Shown: positions 22,585 through 34,500 of the stretch, piece by piece
How positions within the stretch are numbered: the stretch's first letter is position 1
Layout of the letters: each line of letters begins with the position of its first letter
Assembly: GCF_019393635.1 (NCBI RefSeq)
Contig: NC_057861.1
Coordinates: 58,822,532 to 58,886,531, forward strand
Reading direction: 5' to 3'
DNA length: 64,000 nt
From: Dromiciops gliroides
Taxonomy: Eukaryota; Chordata; Mammalia; Microbiotheria; Microbiotheriidae
Notes under the pieces: model-generated
The model's input: the letters and a program-made list of their open reading frames with translations, nothing else
Told to the model about the DNA's origin: nothing
Database searches by the model: none
Position numbers and translations under genes: made by a program

Positions 22585-25500
22585 ACAGCAACAGCCGCCC
22601 CCGCCCCCACAACAGATACAGATTCCGCCTATGGAAAGCGAAGTGAAATCAACACCTCCCCCCCCTGCCCCACCTCCAGCACCTACACCTGCACCCTCTG
22701 CCCCTCCAACCACACAGCCAGGTGGGTACACAGCTATTTTGGCTAAACCTTGTGTTTCCAGAAGTAAGGGTCAGGTAAGTGTCCTTGCTCTTACTCCAAA
22801 ACAGCCTTCATATCTCTTTATTTCCAGAGACAGGCAACTGATTTCTGAAAGAGAAGATTACAGTTGTCCTGCTTTATAGTTCTTGAAGGGATTGCTTGAG
22901 GGGAAAAACTGTAGAAGAGAGAATGACAGAACATTATTATCCCTATTTTGGAACTTAAGAAGCAGAGGGGGTGTTTGCCCAGGTCACAGGATCAGGAAGT
23001 GGCAGAAGCAGCAGCCCTTGAATTCTGGCCTTTGGATGCTGTGCCTGCTTGTCTTTTCTCTGTAACAGGTGCCTGAAAATCTGCCCTTTGTGCCATAGCT
23101 CAGGGGAGGTAGGACTGATGGAGGCAGATTTTAATCCATTAAAAATTGTTTTAAAGATATTTTAAAATTATCGGTCAAAAGCTCTTGTTCAACAGTTCGG
23201 GGACTCTGCTGTGACTGTCAATATACACATTTGTTTTTTGTATAGCAAGTGACTTGACCTTTTTGTGTCTCCTTATCTATAAAATGAAGGTAGAGGATTT
23301 GGAAAGCACCTTAGAAGCCATAGAGTCCACCTCCTTCATTTTATAGAAGAAACTGAAGCACATAGAGGTTTAATGACTTGCTCAAGGTCATGTAGCTAGT
23401 AAGTGTCTGAGGCAAGATTTGAATTCAGATCTTCCTGACTTAAAGTACAACCCTTTAGCTGTTCCTTCATCTTGTCTGCTAGTCAGCAAACACTGTATTT
23501 AGTGCTGATTGTGCTAAGCACCAAAAGTACAAAGAAAAGGCAAAAGATAGTCCCTGCCTTCAAAGGAGTGGGGGGAGGGAGGGGGCCTGGAATTGAGGAT
23601 GGTCGAGAAGGGCTTCTTGTAGTATGTTTTAAGTACTTGAAGCCAAAAGGCAGAGTTGTGGAAGAGGGCATTCCAGGCATGGGGACCAGCCCTTGAAAAT
23701 GCTTGGAGCAGGGGCAGCTAGGTAGTGCAGTGGATAAAGCACTGGCCCTGGATTCAGGAGGACCTGAAATCCAACCTCAGACACTTGATACTTAGTAGCT
23801 GTGTGACCCTGGGCAAGTCACAACACTCATTGCCCTGCCCCCGCCCCCCCCAAAAAAAAAAATTGCTTGGAGCCCAGAGTTGGAGTGTGTAAAGAAGAGA
23901 AGGACAGCCTGTGTCTCTGGAGCAAAGGTCACATGGGTGATCCTAAGGTGTAAGAAGCCTGGAAAGATGTAGAGGACAAGTTATGAAGGGTTTTGAGTAT
24001 CAAACAAAGGGTTTTATTTTTGATGCTGGAGGTGGTAGGGAGGCACTTAAGTTTCTTGAATGAATGACATGGTCTGACCTGCACTTTGAGAAAGATCATT
24101 TTGGCAGTTGAGTAAAGGACAGACTACAATGGAGAGAGACTTGAAGTAGGCAGATGCACCAGAAACCTTTTTCAATAGTTCAGACTTGAGGTAAAGAAGG
24201 GCTACCCTAGGTTGGTGGCATTGTGAGGAAAGAGGAAGGAGAAATGTTGTGAAGGTAGAAATGATCTGTCTTGACAACAGATTAGATCTGTGGAATGATG
24301 GTGAGGAGTTGTGGCTGACACTAGGCTACTGAGTCTGGATGACCCAGGGTGGGGGGTGGCATCCATGACGGTAATAAGAAAGTTCAGCAGAGACAAGGTT
24401 TGTGGGAAAACAGAATGAGTTTTGTTTTGGACATGTTGAGTTTGATATGTGTGTGGAGAACATCCATTTCAAAACGTCCAATAGGCACTTGGTAAATAAT
24501 AGAGCTGAAAGTGACTTCAGTCCCTCATTTGACTGAGAAAATTGAGGCTGTGCTGTTAAATAACTTGCCCAGGGTCACATAGCTTCCAAGCATCTGAGGC
24601 AGGATTCAAACCCTGATCTTCCTGGGCTCCAAATTCAGCATTGAGCCTGTCCTACCACTTGAATGGAACCTTCCAGTTACCAGTCTATCATCCTTTGACT
24701 AGATCATCTCAGATTTCTCATCTAGCTTCAATTTTCCCAGCTATAAAATGTGATCATAATACTTCAGAAGGCTTGTTTGGGGGCTCAAATGAGAGACTGT
24801 ATGTAAAGTGATTGGCAGATTTAAAGTGCTCTTCAGATGACCATTATCATTGTGACAGCCTCAGGTCCCACTGCTCTAAAACTGTATATAGGTTGATTTT
24901 GTTGTTGTTGTTGTTGTTGGGGGTGTTGGGGGTGTTTTGGGGGGGGCAGGGCAATGAGGGTTAAGGGACTTGCCCAGGGTCACACAGCTTGTGTCAAGTG
25001 TCTGAGGCTAGATTTGAACGCAGGTCCTCCTGAATCCAGGGCCAGTGCTTTATCTACTTCGCCACCTAGCTGCCCCATATTTATATTGATATTAAAAAGA
25101 AACACACTGGAGTCTTGCCCTCTGACTTTCCCCTTGTTGTTTACTGATGCCAAATAGACCATGTCTCTTTCTCTACATAATGATCCTTCAGCTATGAAAT
25201 GAAAGATTTTTCAAGCTCTGGAAATGAAGAGGAAAGGATGGGTGCAGAATCATGTGACTCTTACTGTTTGGGAAGGAAAGTACTTGGATATTACAGAAAT
25301 GGTGTTTCTCTAGTGTCTTTGGGACTATATCTTATTTGGCATAATTTCTATGAGAATTATACAGCAAAGAGAGAATTGTGCCAAAAGGATCCTACCTGAT
25401 GTTTTTAGACATGACCTCAGGTATGGCCTCTTCGTCATAGGTTTGGGTTTTTATGCCTTTAATTATAGTCATCATTTCTGCTTTGTTTCCAGACACATGG

Positions 25501-28500
25501 CAGCTTTATGTAACTGGTTTCTTGTTTCTCCTGTAGATGACAACAAACCTCCCATCCCAATGCCGGGTTCTTCCGAATATGATGCTTCAGGAGGAGGAGT
25601 ACAAGACCCTTCTTCAGCCCCTGGTCCCCGGGGACCCGGGCCCCATGAGCCGATCCCTCCAAATAAACCCCCTTGGTTTGATCAGCCTCATCCTGTTGCT
25701 CCCTGGGGCCAGCAACAGGTACTGTATCAGAGAAGGAGGAGCACAAGTGACACATTGTTGTTTCATTAAGAAATATTTCCTGGGTATTTAGAACATTTTG
25801 GGGGAAGTTCATGAACCTCACTGGAAATCACACAGTTATAAAATATGTTGGATCTGACCCACGTTCTCAGCAAACCCTGTTCTTCTTAGGTGTTCTCCAA
25901 AGAGCAGACAACTTGAGGAGCTGCTCATTGTCAATGCCCTTTTCTAGGCCTCAGCATTCTCATCTGTAAAATAATCTCTAAGATCCTTCCACACTCTGAC
26001 ATTGTCTGGTCATAGAGTTAAGCACAAATTTATGAAATACCTACTGTGTGAAGGATATTTTAATTGCTGGGAGAGATAAAATGTTCTCTTCCAATGGAGT
26101 CTTTGTTCAAATAGGAGAATGTAATACTGTGGTACAAAATAAAACTCAAGGACATTAGAGGGGCACAAAGCCTATTGGGAGGCGAGTATAGGTTAGTAGA
26201 AGTCATTTGAGTTAAACTTTAAAAGTTGGGGAGGAATGCAGTAGGTAAAGAAGAGATGAGAGCCTGCTTCAAGGAAGGCTACATTGTACAGTGGAGGAAA
26301 TGTTGGATTTTGAGTCAGAGCACTTAGGCTCAGATCCTGGCTCTGATGGGTACTACATACATGACCTGAAGCAAGGCAGTGATTCTTTCTAAGCTTTCAT
26401 TTCCTTCCTTGTAAACTCAAAAGATTGAACTAGATGATGTCTTATGGTCCCTTACAGTTCTAGATCTTTGATTCATGATTACTGGTTCTACCTTGATAGG
26501 TCACAGTATAAGGCTAAAAACAGACTAGGTTTTGGAGGGTTTTGAATGCCAGGCACCCCCAAAAAAACTGGGACATTAGGGAGCCACTGAAAATTTCTGA
26601 AGAGGCGTACGCTAAGAATAGATTTGAACATAAGGAAGATTATTGTGGCAGGAGCATGAAGGATGGATTGGAAAGGGGAGAGAGTAGGTGGGAAGACCAA
26701 TGCAGTGGTCCAGATAAGCAGTAGTATGAGGGTCTGTGCTAGACCACAGTAAGAACAGAGAGAAGTAAATATGAGGAAATGAGTCCAAGATTGTACCAAG
26801 TATTCCAGTATGAGAAGTAAGGGAAACAATGTGATCATTGACTTCAAAATGGTGACATCAGAAGGAGAAAGGGATTTAGGGGGAAAGTTAGGTTAGATTT
26901 GAGTTGTGAGATTAAAGTAGAGATGTGCTGTAGTCACTTGAAAAATTGGATCTAAAGTACAGAGGAAAGGTCTGGGTTAGAGGTACAGATTAGATAATCC
27001 TCTGCATTGGGGTGATAGTTGAAGCCATGGCAATGGAGGAGATGTCTATGGGAGAGTATAGAGAGGAAAGGGCCAAGATAGGACACTCATCTTAAGCTTG
27101 GGGGAAATCATTAAGAAAAAAGAAAAAAACAGCAAAAGAGACAAAGAAAATAGGAAGCTGGAGAGAATTAGGAGGAGTCATGTTTCTAAAGCTAAGAGAG
27201 GAGAAAGTACCCAGGAGGAGGAGGTAGTCCGAGGGGCCAGGAGCTGAGGAGGAGGACTGAGGAAAGGCCATCAGGAGGGATAGCACATGGGTGACCTTTT
27301 GGGAAAGTCATTTGAGTTGAGTGGTGGGGTTAGAAGCCAAATGACAGCAAGTTGGGAGAATGTCATAATGTGACATCAGGTCAAGGCAGTATAAACAAGA
27401 GGAGAAAGATTAGACTAAAGAGATTAATACACAAGAGTCAGCAGAGGACGTATAGGATTGAGGTTGCCTAAACATTTTGTGGACAGTTGGGAATGAGCCA
27501 GCAGCGAGGGAGAGATTGAAGATTATGAGAAGAGAAGGGGATGACTGTTAGACTAAGAGTCCAGGACAGAACAGGATGACAGGTGCAGTTAAACAGATTC
27601 AATTTAGCAGAAGATTAAGGAGACACCTTGTGGCACAGTGGAATTTGGAGTCAGAGGAACTGGATTCACATTTTCACTCTGACTTGGAGAAACCTCTTAA
27701 TCACTTCCAGCCTCAGCTTTCCCATTTGTAAAATGAAGCAGTTGAACTAGATGATCTCTCAGGTCCTACTCCGACTCTATATCTGTGACATGAGTAGAAG
27801 GTGATGGTAGAAGTTTTGAAGTATCAGGGGAAATAGTGTATAATGCCTTCAATCTTTTCTGTGAATCAGGAGACTGCCAACTCTGATAAGTTTGGAAGTT
27901 AGAGATATTCTTAGAAATTTGAGGAGAGGAAAACAGTTTGAAACCCTTACTGTTAGGAATGAGATTCTAATTGCAAAGGGGAAGTAGTGTTAAACAACAG
28001 GGTCTAACCAAGGTTACATTCCACTTCTGACATCCTGCGTTCTAAGAGCCCTTCCATCTCTGACCTTCTGTGTTCTAAGGACCCTCCCATCTCTGACCTG
28101 GGTTCTAAAGGCCCATCCAGCTCTGAAATTCTCTTTTTAAAAAATGTTCATTTTTAAAAATTTTTGAGTTCCAACTTCTTTTCCTCCCCCCAGCAAGCAA
28201 TTTAATACCCATTATACACATAAAGTCATGCAAAATATGTTTCCGTGGTAGCCATGTTGCCAAAGAAGAAAACAATGGCAAGAAAAATAAAAAACATTCT
28301 ATGGCTTCTGATTTGCCATTCTGGTGTTGTTCTGTTATGGTCTGACTCTCCATGACCCCATTTGGGGTTTTATTGGCAAAGATATTAGAGTGGTTTACCA
28401 TTTCCTCCTCCAGCTCATTTTACAGATGAGGAAACTGAGGCAAACAAGGTTAAACTACTTGCCCAGGGTCACACAGCCAGTGTTTATACTTGAACTCAGG

Positions 28501-31500
28501 TCTTCCTGACTTCAGGGCCAGCACTGTCCACTCTGGTGCCACCCAGTTGTCTCATTACCATTCTGGTACTTAAGCTTTAACACTCCAAGAGTCTGATTTT
28601 GTGATTCCACTTATAAAAAAAAATCACAGACTTCTTTTTGGCTTAGTTAGCCTCACCTAACTTAGTTAGGTTGGGTCTCTGGTGGCAGGCAGAATGGCTA
28701 TCACTGGGTTTGTATTTGCAATTATTCCAGCTCTGTAGGACCAGCCACCTCCACAGTGTTCTGAGGTATCCAAACTGGGCTGTGATGAGCCCTGGGTGTG
28801 CCAGTTTACTAAGCTTATCAAAAATGTAAATGGTTTGAGTGGTACTAAGAATGCTGTTAATCCCAAAACTTGTGTATGAAAACCTATGTGTGCCTTTGTC
28901 TTCCTCTAACTTTCTTGAAAGTAGGTTATTTGATTACATTCTTTATTTTTATAGCCTCCCGATCAGCCTCCTTACCCTCACCACCAGGGACCCCCTCACT
29001 GTCCTCCATGGAACAACAACCACGAAGGAATGTGGAATGAACAGAGAGATCCAGGTTGGAACAATCAGCGAGACCCTCCATGGAACAACCAGCCAGATCC
29101 CAACTGGAATAATCAGTTTGATGCCCCTTGGAATAACCAGCACGAGCAGCCCCCTTGGGGTGGTGGTCAAAGGGAACCACCCTTTAGGATGCAGCGACCA
29201 CCTCACTTCCGGGGACCATTCCCTCCCCATCAGCAGCATCCACAATTCAACCAGCCTCCTCACCCCCACAACTTCAACCGCTTCCCACCACGATTCATGC
29301 AGGAAGATTTCCCCCCTCGACATCCATTTGAGAGACCTCCATACCCCCATCGTTTTGACTATCCTCAAGGAGATTTTCCTGCTGGTGAGTGACATCTATA
29401 ATTCTCTCTCTCTTTTTTTTTTTTTTTTTTTGGTGGGGCAATGAGGGTTAAGTGACTTGCTCAGGGTCACACAGCTAGTAAGTGTCAAGTGTCTGAGGCT
29501 GAATTTGAACTCAGGTCCTCCTGAATCTAGGCTCGGTGCTTTATCCAGTGTGCCACCTAGCTGCCCTACAATTTTCTTAATATTTATTCTTTCATTTGGG
29601 GGTGGTGGAGAAAAATCTAGTGTTTTCAAAATAGGGAAATTTTCGCTAGATTTTTTTCCCCTTGTAAATAGGTAGGTTCTCTTCTAAGACCTCCATTATA
29701 GTTGTTCTCTGATGCCTCATTGTGCTGTGCAGATGAGCCTGGGTTCTTGAAGCCTGTGCCTGCAGAGAACAAGCTTGGGGAAGGCCCATCCCTTCAAGGT
29801 GCAGACCCACTTGACAGAATGGAAGAAGCTTAGCAACAGACCCATGGCTACATGGGTGGGATTAGTTTTTTTAGCCACACCAAGTCAGGATCATCTGCTT
29901 AAGATGTGAAGTGGCTATATATTTTCTTAGCCTAGAGAATACCCACCCCAGTGAAATCAGATCCCTTAAAGTACTTAAGCAAGACCTTTCACATTTAAAT
30001 TCTCCAGTACTTCACAGGATCTGTTTAGGTATCCTCCTCCTCCTCCTCCTCCTCCTCCTCCTCCTCCTCTCCCCCCCCCCCAGGTCCACATCCTTTGCAA
30101 ATTTCATCCATATTATTCTCATAAATCATCCAGAGAGACTGAGAACAGATGAGAGAATGCACATCAAGCATTCTGTAAATCTTAAATGGAACCACTGGTG
30201 TGGTGGCAGTGTGGCCTAACAATAGCTCTTTGCATTGACATGGTGCTTTGCAGACATTGTCCTATTTCGTTCTCACCACAGCCCTGGGAGGTAATTGCTA
30301 TTATTATCCCCATTTTACAGAAGACAAACATAAGGCCAGAAGAGGGTAAGTGACTTTTCCAAGATCAAAAAGCCTGTGTCTAAGGCAGGATTTGAACTCA
30401 GGTCTTCCAACTCCTTGTCTAGCACTCAGTCCATTGTATCACTCAGCTAGCTAGGCTCAGAGCCAAAAGATCTAGGTTTAAGTCCTGCCTCTGTCTCATC
30501 CTGGCTGTGTGACTCTGGATGAGTCACTTACCCCTTCAATGTGCCAGGCAACTCCCTGAGACTACAAATTGTATAAAAGATGCTGTCCTGCTTGGTGGTG
30601 GTAGGAGTTCTTCATTAGCAACTCCCTCTACCAGGGAAGACACAGGTCCAACTCTCTCCTGTTACTGTTAGACCATTCTAATCAAATCCTTCCCTGTTGG
30701 TTCTGACCAGTGATTTCATCATGACTAGACTCTGACAAGAAAAGGACAGAATTCCTCTGTAATGTCATTTGGTTTCGCACCTGCTTACGGTATTGTTTCT
30801 AGGGAATTAAATGTTGCCTGTAATTGTGTTCATCTAATGACCCCTTTGCATACTAAGTACCTTATTGACCCCCCTCTGAGCTGCTCAGCTGATGAATCCT
30901 TTCTCTGAAGGAGACAGTGTATGTTTTATCTTTCATTCACTCAATGAGACACACACACACCTGCCCAGCCAGCCCGGGCTGTAGGAAGTGAGAAGAGCTG
31001 TGTGCAGGGACTGACCTAAGAGCTGGAGGTTCATGAAGATGTCTGGAGTCCATCTGGAAATGATGATGGTACCTTTTCCCTAGGCTCATCACAGTTGCTT
31101 TCTGCAGAGCTTTACTATTTTCTCTGAAGAGTGTGCTATTTATCATTTGGCTTGTAACAGCCCGTCAGTTCTTATCTTCCGTCCTTTGTGTGTAGAGATG
31201 GGACCTCCTCATCATCATCCTGGCCACAGATTGCCTCATCCTGGGATCAACGAACATCCCCCATGGGGTGGACCACAGCACCCAGACTTCGGGCCTCCCC
31301 CACATGGCTTCAATGGCCAGCCTCCTCACATGCGAAGGCAGGGGCCTCCTCACATGAATCACGATGATCCCAGCTTGGTCCCCAACGTCCCGTACTTTGA
31401 TCTACCTGCTGGACTGATGGCTCCTCTTGTGAAGGTAAAGTGGCAGAACTCAGAAATGCAATGAAATTCTCATTGCTCTGGTCCATTTCTGGGCAGTCTT

Positions 31501-34500
31501 GCCAATCTCTATCTGCCCTGAGGTTTCTTTTTCTCTTTTATGTATGTCCATGTACCACTTTCTCTTCTAACAGCTGCTTCCTAATTTTGCTCCTCTGTAC
31601 ATCAATTTCATTAATGGCTATTTTGAATTCATCCTTTACTTTTCCCATTCTAGTTTACTGGGTGGACTTTACTCAGGTATCTTTCTAAAATACGAGAGAC
31701 TTCTCAACCAGGAGCTGTTGCCAAAGCTGGATTGGTCTATAAAAGTATACTTGACTGTTCATCCATTCCTTCCAGTCGCATAACCAATTGTCATCTCTAA
31801 ACTGCTTTTACTTCTGTGGAAAATTCACTGCCACAAACATTTGTTAAATGCATACATGTAAGGGGGTAGGGCCCTGTGCTTAGTGCCAGGCTAGGGGAGA
31901 TAGAAAAATCAGTACAACTGTGTCAGTCATTGTTAGGGTAATTTAGTGTGGTGGGAAAATATACTGGTTGGAGTTGGGAGAACCTGTGTTTAAATTTTGG
32001 CTTTCTTTACCTGTGTGGCCCTGGGCAAGTCATTTGACTTCTCTGTGCCTCAGTTTCCTCCTCTTTAAGGAGAGAGTGCTGGACTAAATGCATTCTAAGG
32101 TATCTTCCAACTCCAAATCTTTGAATCTCTGACCTCTAGTCTTTTGCTCATCTTGTTCTTACACCTGGAATGTCCTTCCCCCTTTCAACTATTCAAGTCC
32201 TTCTCATGCTACCTTCCCCCCACCTCCCATCAACACCACATTCCTCCTTCCTTGTTTAGATAGCATTTTGTTTTTCACTCTGATGCATGTGATATATTAT
32301 GTACTCTTCTACTCCTACTAGATTGTAAGCTCCACTAGGGCAGAAACTGTCTTCTCTAAACTTGGTATTTCTACCAACACTTAGTACAGTTCTCTGCACA
32401 ACATATGCACTTAATAAATGTTTGTTGAATTTAATTTAATTTAGGATGACCTACTTTTTAGGAGGGTCACTGAAAAACTTTAGAGCAGCCACTAGAATGT
32501 TGAAAGGGCTTAGAAATCATGCCTTATGAGCAGTTGAAGGAACTGGGAATGGTTAACCTGGCAAAGAGGCAGTGGTGTGGGTGAGAGATGTCTGCAGGTG
32601 TTTGAAGGGGTGTCATATAGAAGAAGGATCAAACTCTTGCTAACCCAGAGGTCAATACCAGAAGCAATGGGTGAACAAAAAGGGCAAATTTGGTTGAGCT
32701 CACAGGACAAACTAAACAATTTGAGCAGGGTGAAAGTCATGTGGCTCTTTGGGGGATAGTGGGTTCCCTATTCTTTCAGGTGAAAGCTCAATGACCCTTT
32801 GTCAGAGATGCTGTAGAGAAGATTGCCTTTCTGGTACAGGCTGGACCATTTGACCTCAGTTTCTTTCAACCTGAGATTCTGTCATCCTGTGAATTGAATC
32901 CGATGCCATCCTTAATCTCTGGAGTTTTGTTGTAATGGGGCTACAACACATAGACATAAATTAATTATGGCAAAAAATAGACTAGGATAATAACACATTA
33001 TATAGTATTTTAAGGAGATTGCAAAGCACTGTGCTTACAACCACCCTGTGAGATGGGTATTCCAAGAATTATGTCCACATTTTACAGGCGAGGATGCTAA
33101 GGTCCAGACAAGTGGAGTAACTTGGGTAAAATTCATGCAGCTGAGGTCAGAGTCCAGCCCAGGTTCTGATCCCAAGGTCACTATCCTTTCCTCTATACTC
33201 CACTGCCTCTCAAGACAAGTGCTGTCATCTCTGCCAGGTGTGAGAAAGGAGGGACTATGTCCAGCCAGATGATAAGATCAGGCTTTCTGGAGGAGGTGCC
33301 AAGAAATGACCTCGGGTTCTTCATCTCTAAAATGTGAGCTCTGTTAACATGCTTCCTTCTAGCTCCACGTCTGTGATTTTGGATGCACAGGAGTTCAGTA
33401 GCTTGAGATGGAGGGCCAACAGAGTGAATGGAGTGACACATAGGGACGGTGTGGCATGTGTGCAGGAGACAGGAAGCTGTCTAGTTTGGTTGCAGCTGTA
33501 GAATACACGTCAGGGAAGAGTGTGAGGTAAGGCTGGAGAGGGAGTGTGGCGTCTGCTTGGGAAGGTTCTTCAACTTTGCTTAGCAGGTAGGCAATGGGAA
33601 ACCATTGAAAAGTGATGAGCAGAGAAGGTGATTGATCTAGTATAAAAGGATGATTCATGTGGTACCTTAGGAAGACTCATCAGACCAGTGAGGATACTCT
33701 TGTAATAGTGCAGGTGAGTGGTAACGAAGGCCTGAAATATGGGGGAGACAGGAATCTAATAATAAATAGATAAAACCAGAAGAGAAGAGGATAAGAGAGT
33801 GCCTTTGTTTCTTTTCAGTTACTTATCCTTCACCACTCCCCTATTTTATTTTCAGCTTTAATATAGTCAGAAGGACCAGCCAGATAAAGACTCTAAAAGC
33901 CATTTTAATTGACAAAGTATGAGGGAATACCTTAAGTTTCAACTCTTCTATATTGTGTTGAAGACCTCTGCACAGAACTGTAGTTAAGGGACTGAGGGCT
34001 GTTGATTGCTGCTGCTCTCCACCAGGCCAGACTTGGCATCCACTCTTCAGTGCCCTGCGTAGCACTCCTGCCTGTCTAGCAGGATATACCTTCATGCCCA
34101 CACCAGTGTTTTTCTATAGATACACTGCCCAGACCAACCCTAGCAAGTCTTCAGTGTGAGAAATTCCAGGTATTGCTGAGCTGTAAGATGAAAGGTGTTT
34201 AGTTGTGGGAGAAAGGTGATGTGTTTTCAGTGGATGAAAAAGCTGTATATATGGAGCATTGCTATCCTTTTGTATTCAAAGATGATGTTTACTAACAGTG
34301 ATTCTGGTATCAAAAAAAACACACAGCTAGCAGAGCATACAGTAGGTACTCAATAAAAAATACTTGTTGGAAAAATCTGACTCTTCCTTCTCCTTTACCC
34401 TATATATAAATTAGTTGCCAAGTCCTGTTGATTCTCTCTGTAATAATTGTTCCTCTACCTTTTCCTTTCTACTGTTAGCAAATTAATTTAGGTCTCCTTA

